Below, piece after piece: positions 25,407-34,720 of a stretch of 64,000 bases of DNA. The translations under genes and the position numbers were made by a program. The first letter of the stretch is position 1; every line of letters begins with the position of its first letter. The stretch is from Clostridium muellerianum (GTDB taxonomy: Bacteria > Bacillota > Clostridia > Clostridiales > Clostridiaceae). The DNA is taken from the NCBI RefSeq assembly GCF_012926525.1, contig NZ_JABBNI010000018.1:1-64000 (forward strand), given 5' to 3'. A model generated the notes under the pieces. It searched no databases. It worked only from the letters and a program-made list of their open reading frames with translations, and had not been told where the DNA came from.

Positions 25407-26208
25407 ATGAATATGTATGTATTGTTTTTTATTGCATTGATACCAAAACGTTACTGGTAACTTTAATTTTAGCAATTGCAATATGGAAGATGCCTATAGT
25501 TGATGCCTTGAAAGCAGGACTAGAAGGCGCAGCAAGCGCAATATGGCCTATAATTATAGTTATAATTGCAGCGGTATTCATCTATAACCTATCTATTTAT
25601 ACAAAGAGTATGGACCTAATTAAAAGCATGATGACAGGCATTACCACAGACCAGAGAATTTTAATTCTTATACTTGCCTGGGGATTATAATAGCAGGAAT
25701 TGTAGGGGGATTAATTCAAGGAGCTAAATTTAGTGAAATACTAACTGTTTTAGGTAAAACAATTAAACAAATGACAAAATCAGCTATAACTATAATAGCT
25801 ATTGTAGCTCTTGATAAAGTTATGAGTTACAGTGGAATGATTAAGTCTATAGCAGTGGTTTTAGTTGCAGTAACTGGAGGTTATTATCCAGTAATAGCAC
25901 CTATTATAGGAGCCCTTGGAACTTTTGTAACAGGAAGCGATACTTCAGCTAATATATTATTTGGACAACTCCAAGTTGAAGCTGCTAAATCCTTAGGTTT
26001 AAATCCATATTGGCTAGCAGCAGCTAATACAGGTGGTGCTACAGCAGGTAAGATGATTTCACCACAAAGTATAGCAGTGGCTACGGCGGCTACAGGACTT
26101 GCAGGTGCAGAAGGTAAGATTTTAAATGCAACGTTGAGGTTTTGTATAGTATATGTAATCGTTTTAGGAATTGTAGCTTACTTTGGAGGAGCAGTATTTA
26201 ATTTGTAA
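25407..26208 (+). pseudogene. lctP: Lactate permease (LctP), internally deleted
   Basis: The intact ribosome-binding site (AGGAGGG) and start MNMYVLFFIALIP are followed by a frame break: the next permease block (LLVTLILAIAIWKMPIVDA) is in another frame with ~20 residues missing. That block runs to LILILAWG and then stops (TAA 25688). The third block (IIIAGIVGGLIQGAKFSEIL through MISPQSIAVATAATGLAGAEG) is again in a new frame, and ~270-300 residues between them are absent. The locus is ~800 nt where ~1.6 kb is expected for a 12-14-helix permease. It cannot make a working transporter. Downstream lactate genes remain open, so uptake must come from another carrier or the operon serves internally produced lactate. 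Confidence 0.9.
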
Positions 26209-26254
26209 CTATAAAAAATTGTATTCTACATTAAATATTAGGGGGTATAACATA

Positions 26255-27529
26255 ATGGCAAAAATTAAAATTCCTTATCATAAAGAGATGCTAGAAATTG
26301 AGATAGAAGATAGAAATTTAGCTGGAGTTTTGGAATCAAAGGCAAGAGAATATAGAACAGATTTATCTCAGGAAGAAATAGTTGAAAAGGCTTTAAATAA
26401 TCCTAGTGGAAGTGAAAGCTTAGAGAATTTAGTAAAGGGTAAAAAAAATATGGTCATTATAACTAGTGATCATACAAGACCTGTACCAAGTAAGATTACA
26501 ATGCCTATACTTTTAAGGAGAATTAGAAAAGTAAATCCTAATATAGATATAAAAATACTTATTGCTACAGGATTTCATAGGCCCACTACTCAAGAAGAGT
26601 TAATAAATAAATTTGGAGAAGAAATAGTCAAAAATGAGCAAATAGTAATACATTATTCCACAGATGAAAGTACTTTGGTTAAGGTTGGAACTTTACCTTC
26701 AGGAGGAGAGCTTATATTAAACAAATTAGCTATGGAAACGGAACTTTTAATAGCAGAAGGTTTTATAGAAGCACATTTCTTTGCAGGATTTTCAGGTGGC
26801 AGAAAGAGTATACTTCCAGGAATTGCATCTGCTCAAACCGTTATGGCAAATCACTGTTCTGAGTTTATAGCTAGTGATTTTGCAAGAACGGGTATACTTA
26901 ATGGCAATCCTATACATAAGGATATGCTTTATGCAGCAGAAAAGGCAAAGCTTGCTTTTATATTAAATGTAGTTATAGATAGTGAAAAGAAAGTAATTAA
27001 TGCTTTTGCAGGACACAGTCAATTTGCACATGAGGAAGGATGTAAATTTGTACTGGAGCTTTCAAAGGTAGATAAAATAGAAGCGGATATAGCAGTATCA
27101 ACTAATGGGGGCTATCCACTAGATCAAAATATATATCAATCAGTAAAAGGAATGACAGCAGCAGAAGCCACTTGCAAGGAAGGCGGCGTAATAATAATGG
27201 TTGCTGCCTGCAATGATGGACATGGCGGACAATCTTTTTATGATAACTTAGCTAATGCTAAAAGTCCTAGAGAGCTTTTAGATAGAATAGAAAAAGTACC
27301 AAGAAATAAAACTGCCCCAGACCAATGGGAATTTCAAATATTAGCAAGAATGCTTGATAAATTTACAGTTATATTGGTTACTGATATGTGTGATCCACAG
27401 ATGATAAAAAACATGCATATGGAACATGCTTATACCTTTGAGGAAGCACTTAAGAGAGCTTATGAACTAAAGGGTAAGGATGCTAAAGTTGTAGTAATAC
27501 CAGATGGGGTTTCAGTTATAGTTAGATAG
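26255..27529 (+). CDS. larA: Nickel-dependent lactate racemase
   Basis: LarA interconverts D- and L-lactate using a niacin-derived nickel-pincer cofactor; it is cytoplasmic. This protein is 424 aa, like the Lactobacillus enzyme, and the key residues fall at the same numbers: His108 (ATGFHRPTT), His174 (EAHFFAGF), cofactor-attaching Lys184 (GGRKSILPG) and His200 (MANHC). The ATG at 26255 follows AGGGGGT; an in-frame extension to 26183 would overlap the permease. In the A. woodii-type lct operon a racemase accompanies the Etf and lactate dehydrogenase genes, as here. The cofactor genes larB, larC and larE are not in this window and must be elsewhere. Confidence 0.93.
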   Translation: MAKIKIPYHKEMLEIEIEDRNLAGVLESKAREYRTDLSQEEIVEKALNNPSGSESLENLVKGKKNMVIITSDHTRPVPSKITMPILLRRIRKVNPNIDIKILIATGFHRPTTQEELINKFGEEIVKNEQIVIHYSTDESTLVKVGTLPSGGELILNKLAMETELLIAEGFIEAHFFAGFSGGRKSILPGIASAQTVMANHCSEFIASDFARTGILNGNPIHKDMLYAAEKAKLAFILNVVIDSEKKVINAFAGHSQFAHEEGCKFVLELSKVDKIEADIAVSTNGGYPLDQNIYQSVKGMTAAEATCKEGGVIIMVAACNDGHGGQSFYDNLANAKSPRELLDRIEKVPRNKTAPDQWEFQILARMLDKFTVILVTDMCDPQMIKNMHMEHAYTFEEALKRAYELKGKDAKVVVIPDGVSVIVR

Positions 27530-27586
27530 AATGTTAAGTTTCAATTTTAATATAGGAAATAATAAAATTTTATGGAGGTATTTTAA

Positions 27587-28375
27587 ATGGAAATATTAGT
27601 ATGTATAAAACAAGTACCAGGAACTTCAAAAGTAGAAGTAGATCCAGTAACAGGAGTTTTAAAAAGAGATGGCGTAGATTCAAAGATGAATCCATACGAT
27701 TTATATGCACTAGAAACAGCACTTAGAATAAAAGCAAAGGTAGGAGGAACTGTTAAGGTTATAAGCATGGGACCTCCACAGGCTGCAGAAGTTATAAAGG
27801 AAGCCTATATGATGGGAGCAGATGAAGGAGTTCTTCTTTCAGATAGAAAGTTTGCAGGAGCAGATGTTTTAGCAACATCTTATACAATATCTCAGGGAAT
27901 TAAAAGTATGGGAAAAGTAGATTTAATACTTTGTGGAAAGCAGACTACAGATGGTGATACTGCTCAAGTAGGACCAGAAATGGCAGAATATTTGGGAATA
28001 CCACATATAGCAAATGTAAGAAAAATAGAGGATATTAAGGAAAAGTCAATGGTAGTGGAAATGGATATGCCAAATACAATAGAAGTAGCAGATGTTAAAT
28101 ATCCATGCTTATTGACTGTAGAAAAGGATATATTCCAGCCAAGACTTCCATCTTATAAAAAGAAGCTAGAAACTAAAGACAGAGAAGTTAAAATGTTAAG
28201 TTTGAAAGATTTTGAGGACAAAAATGAAAATAAATATGGATTAAATGGTTCACCAACTCAGGTTGAAAGAATATTTCCACCAGCAGTAAATACAGATAAA
28301 GAAATGTGGAATGGAACAGGGGAAGAATTATCAGCTAAGCTTGAAGATAAACTTAAAAAGATGAAATTTTTATAA
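27587..28375 (+). CDS. etfB: Electron-transfer flavoprotein beta subunit (lactate dehydrogenase partner)
   Basis: This 262-aa EtfB forms a heterodimer with EtfA. It starts with [19 protein letters not shown], contains [23 protein letters not shown] (nucleotide/FAD-binding signature of the family) and ends in the usual helical tail. In acetogens an EtfAB paired with lactate dehydrogenase drives NAD+-dependent lactate oxidation by electron confurcation with reduced ferredoxin. The order racemase-etfB-etfA-lactate dehydrogenase supports that role here. The ATG follows TGGAGGT. The gap to etfA (175 nt) is unusually long for this pair and holds no gene. Confidence 0.92.
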   Translation: MEILVCIKQVPGTSKVEVDPVTGVLKRDGVDSKMNPYDLYALETALRIKAKVGGTVKVISMGPPQAAEVIKEAYMMGADEGVLLSDRKFAGADVLATSYTISQGIKSMGKVDLILCGKQTTDGDTAQVGPEMAEYLGIPHIANVRKIEDIKEKSMVVEMDMPNTIEVADVKYPCLLTVEKDIFQPRLPSYKKKLETKDREVKMLSLKDFEDKNENKYGLNGSPTQVERIFPPAVNTDKEMWNGTGEELSAKLEDKLKKMKFL

Positions 28376-28550
28376 TACTTCCAGTAATAAATATTATAAG
28401 TAAAAAACTAGCATAGAACAAACAAAGGTAAGCTTAGTTGAACTTATTTGTGGATATGCATGTTCTTTACATGACATTGAAAAAGGTTGAGTATTAGGGA
28501 GATTAATAATGAAGTAAATATTTTAAGGTAAATTTAAGGAGGAACAGGTT

Positions 28551-29753
28551 ATGGGTAAATTAGTAGTAAATCAGGAGAAATTAACTCCTTCAGCTATAGA
28601 AGAATTAGTAAAAATATGTCCCTTTGGAGCTATGGAAGAAAAAAATGGGAAAATAGAAATAAATGCAGGTTGTAAAATGTGTAAGCTTTGCGTTAAAAAG
28701 GGACCTGCAGGAGTGATGGAATTTATAGAAGATAAAGTAGAAGCTATAGATAAAAGTCTTTGGAAGGGTGTAGCTGTATATGTAGATCACGTAGAAGGTG
28801 ATATTCACCCAGTGACTTATGAGCTTATTGGAAAAGCTAAGGAATTAGCATCAAAGATAAACCATCCTGTTTATGCAGTATTTGTAGGACATGATATAGA
28901 AAAAAGATCAGAAGAAATACTACATTATGGAGTAGACAAGGTATTTGTATATGATGATGAAGAGTTAAAGGACTTTAGAATAGAACCTTATACTAAAGCT
29001 ATGGAAGACTTTATAAATAATGTTAAGCCTTCAACTTTACTTGTAGGTGCAACTACAGTAGGAAGATCATTAGCACCAAGAGTAGCAGCTAGATTTAGAA
29101 CAGGACTTACAGCAGATTGTACAATACTTGATATGAAAGAAAACACTGATTTAGTACAAATAAGACCAGCTTTTGGTGGAAATATAATGGCTCAAATAAT
29201 AAATCCAAACCATAGACCACAGCTTGCTACAGTAAGATATAAGGTTATGGATGCACCAGAGAGAAGTGAAGAAAAGTCTGGAGAAATTGTAACTTGCAAT
29301 ATAAAGAAAGAAGAATTAGCTTCTAATATAAATGTATTAAAGGTTACCAAGAAGGAAGTAGAAGAAAGTATATCTGATGCAGATGTAATAGTAGCAGTAG
29401 GAAGAGGTTTAAAGGCAGAAAAGGATATGGAAATGGTAAAAGAGTTTGCTGCTTTACTTGGAGCACAAATAGCAACTACAAGGCCACTTATTGAAGCAGG
29501 TTGGGCAGATGCTAAAAAACAAATAGGATTAAGTGGAAGAACTGTTAAGCCAAAGCTTATAATCACTTTAGGAATATCAGGAGCGGTACAGTTTGCAGCA
29601 GGAATGAACAATTCTGATTGTATAATTGCTGTAAATAAGGATCCTAAAGCTTCTATATTTAATGTAGCTCACTACGGAATAATAGGAGACATTTATGAAA
29701 TAGTACCAAAACTTATATCTAGTGTAAAAGAAGGAAATGGTTTAAGAATTTAA
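28551..29753 (+). CDS. etfA: Electron-transfer flavoprotein alpha subunit with N-terminal Fe-S segment
   Basis: The 400 aa include an N-terminal ~60-residue ferredoxin-like extension with CPFGA and CKMCKLC, the ligands of one [4Fe-4S] cluster. This is typical of bifurcating EtfA proteins linked to lactate dehydrogenase and absent from simple EtfA. Domain I (about 70-260) holds VGATTVGRSLAPRVAARFRTGLTADC, and the C-terminal FAD domain has GLSGRTVKPKLIITLGISGA, MNNSDCIIAVNKDP and AHYGIIGD. The ATG has AAGGAGGA at good distance. The cluster probably relays electrons between the flavins and ferredoxin (inference from known complexes). Confidence 0.92.
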   Translation: MGKLVVNQEKLTPSAIEELVKICPFGAMEEKNGKIEINAGCKMCKLCVKKGPAGVMEFIEDKVEAIDKSLWKGVAVYVDHVEGDIHPVTYELIGKAKELASKINHPVYAVFVGHDIEKRSEEILHYGVDKVFVYDDEELKDFRIEPYTKAMEDFINNVKPSTLLVGATTVGRSLAPRVAARFRTGLTADCTILDMKENTDLVQIRPAFGGNIMAQIINPNHRPQLATVRYKVMDAPERSEEKSGEIVTCNIKKEELASNINVLKVTKKEVEESISDADVIVAVGRGLKAEKDMEMVKEFAALLGAQIATTRPLIEAGWADAKKQIGLSGRTVKPKLIITLGISGAVQFAAGMNNSDCIIAVNKDPKASIFNVAHYGIIGDIYEIVPKLISSVKEGNGLRI

Positions 29754-29850
29754 TTTTATTCCCTTAAAAAGTTGCATGATACAATGATTAGCTTAATGAA
29801 GTTAGAATTAAGCAATTATTAAAATTAAAACGAATTTGGAGGTAATTAGG

Positions 29851-31266
29851 ATGGAATGTCTATGTAATAAAGAATATAAAAAATTAGATAAAAAGGACAT
29901 TGATTTTTTAATAGATATTTTAGGTGAAGATAGAGTTTATACAGGAGAAAATATCAGTGAAGATTTCAGCCATGATGAATTAGGTGGAATAAGTAAAATG
30001 CCAGAAGCTATGGTGGAAGTTTTAAGCACAGAGGAAGTTTCTAAGATAATGACTTATGCTTATGAAAATAATATTCCTGTAGTAGCAAGAGGATCAGGTA
30101 CTGGTTTAGTTGGAGCATCAGTTCCAATCCGTGGCGGCATAATGGTAAATTTAACAAATATGAATAACATACTTGAAATTGATGAAGAAAATTTAACTCT
30201 TACATTGGAGCCAGGAGTTCTTTTAATGGAAATAGGTAAATACGTAGAAGAACATGATTTATTCTATCCACCAGATCCAGGTGAAAAATCAGCAACTATA
30301 GGTGGAAACATAAACACAAATGCGGGTGGAATGAGAGCTGTTAAATATGGAGTTACGAGAGATTATATAAGAGGGTTAGAAGTAGTTCTTCCAACAGGAA
30401 AAGTAATAGAAGTAGGTGGAAAGGTAGTTAAAAACAGTTCAGGCTACAGTATAAAAGATTTAATTTGTGGTTCAGAAGGAACTTTAGGTATTGTAACAAA
30501 GGTTATACTTAAATTAATTCCACTACCAAAGAAAGCTATAAGTTTACTTGTACCATTCCCTAACTTGGAAATGGCAATAAATACAGTACCAAAGATTATA
30601 AAATCTAAATCTATACCAACAGCTATAGAATTTATGCAGAGGGAAGTTATACTTGCAGCAGAAGAATTTTTAGGAAAGAAATTCCCAGATAATTCATCAG
30701 ATGCATATTTGCTCTTAACCTTTGATGGAAATAGTACTGCTGATATAGAAAAAGATTATGAAAAAGTAGCTAATATCTGCTTAGAAGAAGGAGCACTAGA
30801 TGTATACATTTCAGATACAGATGAAAGAAAAGAAGCTGTATGGTCAGCTAGAGGAGCATTCCTTGAAGCAGTGAAGGCATCTACTACAGAAATAGATGAA
30901 TGTGACGTAGTAGTACCAAGAAATAAGGTGGCAGAGTTTGTAAAATATACAGATGAACTTCAAAAGAAATTTAATATAAGAATAAGAAGTTTTGGACATG
31001 CAGGAGATGGAAATCTACACGTATATGCATTAAGAGATGATTTATCTAAAGAACAGTGGGAAAAGAAATTAAGTGATGTATTTGAATGTATGTATAAAAA
31101 ATCTCAGGAATTACACGGGTTAGTATCTGGGGAGCATGGAATAGGTTTTGCTAAAAAGAGCTATATGTTTCAACAATATGGAGATGACTATATAGAACTT
31201 ATGAGAAATATTAAATTGGCCTTTGACCCTAAAAATATATTGAATCCAGGAAAGGTTTGTGAATAG
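29851..31266 (+). CDS. lctD: FAD-linked D-lactate dehydrogenase (GlcD family), Etf-coupled
   Basis: This flavin dehydrogenase of 471 aa oxidises lactate to pyruvate and hands electrons to EtfAB. The FAD_binding_4 domain covers about 35-215 ([42 protein letters not shown]) and the FAD-oxidase C-terminal domain about 220-470, with the metal-site histidines in [14 protein letters not shown] and [11 protein letters not shown]. The start is the ATG at 29851 with TTTGGAGG upstream; the TTG at 29836 is in that site. It ends the lactate operon; a terminator follows at 31306. The stereospecificity is inferred (D-form, with LarA supplying it from L-lactate). Confidence 0.92.
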   Translation: MECLCNKEYKKLDKKDIDFLIDILGEDRVYTGENISEDFSHDELGGISKMPEAMVEVLSTEEVSKIMTYAYENNIPVVARGSGTGLVGASVPIRGGIMVNLTNMNNILEIDEENLTLTLEPGVLLMEIGKYVEEHDLFYPPDPGEKSATIGGNINTNAGGMRAVKYGVTRDYIRGLEVVLPTGKVIEVGGKVVKNSSGYSIKDLICGSEGTLGIVTKVILKLIPLPKKAISLLVPFPNLEMAINTVPKIIKSKSIPTAIEFMQREVILAAEEFLGKKFPDNSSDAYLLLTFDGNSTADIEKDYEKVANICLEEGALDVYISDTDERKEAVWSARGAFLEAVKASTTEIDECDVVVPRNKVAEFVKYTDELQKKFNIRIRSFGHAGDGNLHVYALRDDLSKEQWEKKLSDVFECMYKKSQELHGLVSGEHGIGFAKKSYMFQQYGDDYIELMRNIKLAFDPKNILNPGKVCE

Positions 31267-31305
31267 TTTAAGATTAAAAAAATTTTAGATATGTTCCAGT
31301 TTTAG

Positions 31306-31349
31306 AAAATATGTCAGAATATCAGTATTTCTGACATATTTTATTTTTT
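31306..31349 (+). terminator. Lactate operon terminator
   Basis: AAAATATGTCAGAA pairs with TTCTGACATATTTT, followed by ATTTTTT. It separates the lactate and spoVA operons. Confidence 0.85.
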
Positions 31350-31458
31350 GCATATAAGCATTGTGATTCAAAATTAAGTTTTAAGAATAAAAATAAAAAT
31401 AGTTGTAAAAATAACAACATGGATAAATTTTAATTGTGTAAAAAGGAGGTTGAGAATA

Positions 31459-31665
31459 TTGACAGTTGCTTCAAAGCTGAAACAAACAATAAGCAGTTTA
31501 AAAGGAGTTGAAGGAACCTTAAGACTTTATTCTCTGCAGGCACAAAGTAAAGAACTTAAGGTTGTATATAGAGATGCGGTAAAAGGTATTGGTGAAATCA
31601 CTCAAAATTTAGAAAAGAGAGAGAAAGCTATAGAACTTGAAGAACCTCAATACAAAAGTAACTAA
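31459..31665 (+). CDS. DUF1657 protein, first copy in the spoVA operon
   Basis: This 68-aa helical protein of the DUF1657 family begins MTVASKLKQTISSLKGVEG and ends in ELEEPQYK. I place the start at TTG 31459, 9 nt after GGAGG; the TTG at 31450 abuts that site. The choice gives the same length and the same N-terminal MTV as the second copy at 34721. DUF1657 genes commonly accompany DUF421 and spoVA2-type genes in spore formers. The function is unknown; a spore inner-membrane role is inferred from linkage only. Confidence 0.85.
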   Translation: MTVASKLKQTISSLKGVEGTLRLYSLQAQSKELKVVYRDAVKGIGEITQNLEKREKAIELEEPQYKSN

Positions 31666-31682
31666 TTTGGAGGAAATAACAT

Positions 31683-32543
31683 ATGAGTACATGGATAGTG
31701 GTATTGTTAAGGTCTGTGGCATTATTTTTTTTAACTTTAATTGTAGTAAGAATTATGACAAAAAATTATTCGGTTAGAATTACTCCATTTAAGATTATTA
31801 ATTATGCTGTAATTGCTATTTTAGTTTCTTTAGTTTCAGTAAATGCTATTTCAAATTGGGTATTTGGAATTATTACTTTAGCAGTTTGGATTTTGCTTCC
31901 CATCGGATTAGACTATATAGCTATGAAAAGTAAATTTGTATACAACTTAATTAATGGTAAAGAAACAATTTTAGTTAAAGATGGCAAAGTTATGGAGGAA
32001 AATTTAACAAGTTTGGGATTTACCGGAGAAGATTTTTTGAGAGAATTACGTTCAAAAAACGCATTTGACTTGGCAGATGTAGAATTTGCTGTAATGGAAT
32101 CTACAGGGGATATGAATGTTATTTTAAAGTCAGACAAAAAACCAATTACTCCACATGATTTAGGAATTAAAACTTCTCCACAAACAGCACCTCAAACAGT
32201 AATACTAGATGGAAATATAATAAATGAATCTTTAAGTAATTTAAGATTAAATCAAGCATGGCTTAATGAAAAACTAGAAAATTTAGGAGTGTCTTTAGAT
32301 AATGTTTTTATTGGTCAAGTAGATTGTAGTGGTGAATTATACGTAGATGTTTTTGATGATAGTATAGAGATTCCAGAGTCAAGTGTAAAAGAAATGATAT
32401 ATGCAAGTTTGGAAAAAAGTCAAGCAAGTTTAGTAACGTTTTCTTTGGAAACTGAAGATGTAAAGACCAGGTCTATATATTTAAATGATGCCAATAGGCT
32501 TAAAAAAATTATGGAAAAGTTAGAACCTTATTTATTACGTTAG
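31683..32543 (+). CDS. DUF421 (YetF/YcaP-like) membrane protein
   Basis: The 286 aa have three N-terminal hydrophobic helices (about 5-25, 35-57, 60-80) followed by two cytoplasmic alpha/beta modules of the YetF type, VKDGKVMEENLTSLGFTGEDFLRELR and a related second unit containing VILDGNIINESLSNLRLNQAWL. The internal similarity of these two halves is typical of DUF421 proteins. Such proteins occur in spoVA2-type operons that affect spore heat resistance and germination in Bacillus, and this operon has the same neighbours. The ATG has TTGGAGGA upstream. Direct function is not known. Confidence 0.87.
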   Translation: MSTWIVVLLRSVALFFLTLIVVRIMTKNYSVRITPFKIINYAVIAILVSLVSVNAISNWVFGIITLAVWILLPIGLDYIAMKSKFVYNLINGKETILVKDGKVMEENLTSLGFTGEDFLRELRSKNAFDLADVEFAVMESTGDMNVILKSDKKPITPHDLGIKTSPQTAPQTVILDGNIINESLSNLRLNQAWLNEKLENLGVSLDNVFIGQVDCSGELYVDVFDDSIEIPESSVKEMIYASLEKSQASLVTFSLETEDVKTRSIYLNDANRLKKIMEKLEPYLLR

Positions 32544-32555
32544 AAGGTGAAAAAA

Positions 32556-33035
32556 GTGGCAAGTAAGAAAAATAAAAAATTAACACCAGCACAGCAGAAA
32601 TATCAAAGTTATGCCAGTGCAGTAGAGCCCAAAAGACCTGTTCTTCTTAACTGTGTTAGGGCATTTATTGTAGGAGGAACTATATGCACAATTGGTCAGA
32701 GCCTTCAGTATATATTTATTAAGTATTTTCATTTTACTGAAACTACTGCAGGAAATCCAACTACTGCAATTTTAATTATAATATCTGTGCTGCTTACTGG
32801 TTTTGGAGTTTATGATCATATTGCTCAATGGGCAGGAGCAGGAACTGCTATTCCAATTACAGGTTTCGCTAATACTATTGCTTCTAGCGCTATTGAACAC
32901 AGAAGTGAAGGTTATGTTCTAGGTGTTGGTGGAAATATGTTTAAGATAGCAGGACCAGTAATTACTTTTGGAGTTTTTTCAGCCTTTGTAATTAGTATCA
33001 TAAAAATCACTATTAAGTGGCTAGGTGGGATGTAA
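32556..33035 (+). CDS. spoVAC: Stage V sporulation protein AC
   Basis: This integral membrane subunit (159 aa) of the SpoVA channel takes up dipicolinic acid into the forespore and releases it at germination. The basic N-terminus LTPAQQKYQSYASAVEPKRP is typical, followed by several hydrophobic helices with FIVGGTICTIGQSLQ, GVYDHIAQWAGAGTAIPITGFANTI and SSAIEHRSEGYVLGVGGNMFK. I place the start at GTG 32556, 8 nt after AAGG; the GTG at 32547 lies within that site. It abuts spoVAD directly. Expression is expected in the forespore under sigma-G, but I could not identify the promoter. Confidence 0.93.
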   Translation: MASKKNKKLTPAQQKYQSYASAVEPKRPVLLNCVRAFIVGGTICTIGQSLQYIFIKYFHFTETTAGNPTTAILIIISVLLTGFGVYDHIAQWAGAGTAIPITGFANTIASSAIEHRSEGYVLGVGGNMFKIAGPVITFGVFSAFVISIIKITIKWLGGM

Positions 33036-34037
33036 ATGTTTACGGGTCATCAATCATGGATTTTTAAGTCTAAACCAGTTATATTAGCCTCATCTGCTGT
33101 GGGAGGTCCTTTTGAAGCAAAAGGAGCTTTAAACCAGGACTTTGATACTCTTCATGAAGATATTTGGGTAGGTCAGGATAGTTTTGAAAAGGCAGAGAAG
33201 AAGATGCTAGAAGAAGCCTGCCAATTAACAATTAAAAAATCTAATATTAAAAAAGATGAAATACAGTTTTTTGTAAGTGGGGATTTAATGAATCAAATAA
33301 TTACAAGTAGTTTTACTGCTCGTACTTTAGGTATACCTTATTTTGGAGTTTTTGGTGCCTGTTCCAGTTCTATGGAAGGATTGGCATTAGCTTCTTTAAT
33401 GGTAGAAAGCAAGGCTGCAAAATATGTAATAACAGGTACTTCCAGTCACAATGGATCAGCAGAAAAGCAATTTAGATATCCTACAGAATATGGAAGTCAA
33501 AAACCACCTACTGCACAATGGACTGTAACTGGAGCTGGTGCAGCAGTAGTGGGGCATGAAGGAAATGGACCTAGAGTTACTTCTGCAACTATAGGCAGAG
33601 TGATAGATATGGGGATTTCTGATCCTTTTAATATGGGAGCAGCTATGGCTCCAGCTGCAGTAGATACTATTGAAGCCCATTTTAGAGATTTTAATATCAA
33701 ACCTTCCTATTACGATGTTATTGCTACTGGTGATTTAGGAAAGGTAGGTCACCAAATTGCTAGTAATTTATTGGAAGAACATGGTTTGGAAGTCCCAGCA
33801 AATATTTTTACTGATTGTGGGAAAATTATATATAAAGATGATCAACCTGTTTTTGCAGGAGGTAGTGGATGCGGATGTTCTGCTGTGGTTACTTATGGGC
33901 ACTTTTTAAAGCGTATGCAAAAAGGTAATTTAAGAAGAATTTTAATAGTGGCAACAGGAGCGCTAATGTCACCAATGTCTTATCAACAAAAGGAAAGCAT
34001 ACCTGGTGTTGCACATGCAGTGTCTATAGAGATGTGA
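33036..34037 (+). CDS. spoVAD: Stage V sporulation protein AD
   Basis: This 333-aa peripheral SpoVA subunit binds dipicolinic acid; it has a thiolase-like fold. Landmarks are GHQSWIFKSKPVILASSAVGGPFEAKG at the N-terminus, FGVFGACSSSMEGLALASLMV (thiolase-type Cys region), GTSSHNGSAEKQFRYPTEYGSQKPPTAQWTVTGAGA, and DLGKVGHQIASNLLEEHG. Length and motifs are normal. The ATG starts one codon after the spoVAC stop (TAAATG), with GGTGGGA as ribosome-binding site. The next gene's start lies 18 nt beyond its stop. Confidence 0.95.
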   Translation: MFTGHQSWIFKSKPVILASSAVGGPFEAKGALNQDFDTLHEDIWVGQDSFEKAEKKMLEEACQLTIKKSNIKKDEIQFFVSGDLMNQIITSSFTARTLGIPYFGVFGACSSSMEGLALASLMVESKAAKYVITGTSSHNGSAEKQFRYPTEYGSQKPPTAQWTVTGAGAAVVGHEGNGPRVTSATIGRVIDMGISDPFNMGAAMAPAAVDTIEAHFRDFNIKPSYYDVIATGDLGKVGHQIASNLLEEHGLEVPANIFTDCGKIIYKDDQPVFAGGSGCGCSAVVTYGHFLKRMQKGNLRRILIVATGALMSPMSYQQKESIPGVAHAVSIEM

Positions 34038-34054
34038 AAAGAAGGGTGAATGAT

Positions 34055-34408
34055 ATGACAAAGTTCATTTTGGCATTTATAGTAGGTGGTGGCATATGTG
34101 TAATCGGTCAAATTATGATGGATGTGTTTAAACTTACCCCTGCACATACCACAACTACTTTAGTGGTGGTAGGAGCAATATTAGGAGGTTTAGGCTTATA
34201 TGATCCTTTGGTTAAATTTGCAGGAGCAGGAGCTTCTGTGCCTATAATGAGTTTTGGAAATGCCTTAGTAAAAGGTGCTGTTATGGAAGCAGAAAGAGAT
34301 GGACTTATAGGTGTGCTTACTGGAACTTTTGAAATTACTAGCACAGGTATTTCTGCAGCAATTATATTTGGATTTTTAGCGGCTTTAATATTTAAGCCTA
34401 AAGGATAA
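34055..34408 (+). CDS. spoVAE: Stage V sporulation protein AE (SpoVAEb)
   Basis: This small membrane subunit (117 aa) of the SpoVA channel has four hydrophobic segments with AFIVGGGICVIGQIMMD, VGAILGGLGLYDPLVKFAGAGASVPIMSFGNAL and VLTGTFEITSTGISAAI; it resembles SpoVAC, as expected for these paralogues. I place the start at ATG 34055 after AAGGGTG; the GTG at 34034 overlaps the previous stop but lacks a site. It is the last channel gene; repeat C2 separates it from the second DUF1657 copy. Confidence 0.92.
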   Translation: MTKFILAFIVGGGICVIGQIMMDVFKLTPAHTTTTLVVVGAILGGLGLYDPLVKFAGAGASVPIMSFGNALVKGAVMEAERDGLIGVLTGTFEITSTGISAAIIFGFLAALIFKPKG

Positions 34409-34433
34409 GTAAATATTTATTTCAGAGGACAGA

Positions 34434-34645
34434 GGACAATTGACAGAGGACAGTGAAGGATGATTTTTTTCCGCTGAGCTACGGAAAATCTTCAATTAAA
34501 TTTTTAATGACTCGTTTCGCAAAGCTAAATATTACTGACTTATAAATTTAAAGCTTATTTTGCATTATCAAAATAAATTTTAAAATAAATTAGTTTTCTG
34601 ACGCAAGTAGCAAAACTCACCTTCATTGTCCTCTGTCAATTGTCC
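34434..34645. repeat. Repeat family C, copy 2 (~212-nt MITE-like element)
   Basis: Terminal inverted repeats of 26 nt (34434-34459 and 34620-34645; begins GGACAATTGACAGAGGAC) with a single mismatch enclose ~160 nt of non-coding, AT-rich DNA. It contains an inner hairpin around CCGCTGAGCTACGG. The element lies inside the spoVA operon between spoVAE and the second DUF1657 gene. The right end matches repeat C1. Confidence 0.82.
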
Positions 34646-34720
34646 TTTAAAAATAATACTTCTTATTATTTTTAAACTGTGAAAATTGAGTAAGAAATTT
34701 TAGGTAAAGGAGGTGATAAA

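Noticed and set aside
28376-28550. A small gene between etfB and etfA
   Set aside because: Only short open stretches without ribosome-binding sites; the gap looks like plain spacer.
31350-31458. Sigma-G promoter for the spoVA operon
   Set aside because: Forespore control is expected, but no pair of -35/-10 elements with correct spacing could be found by eye.
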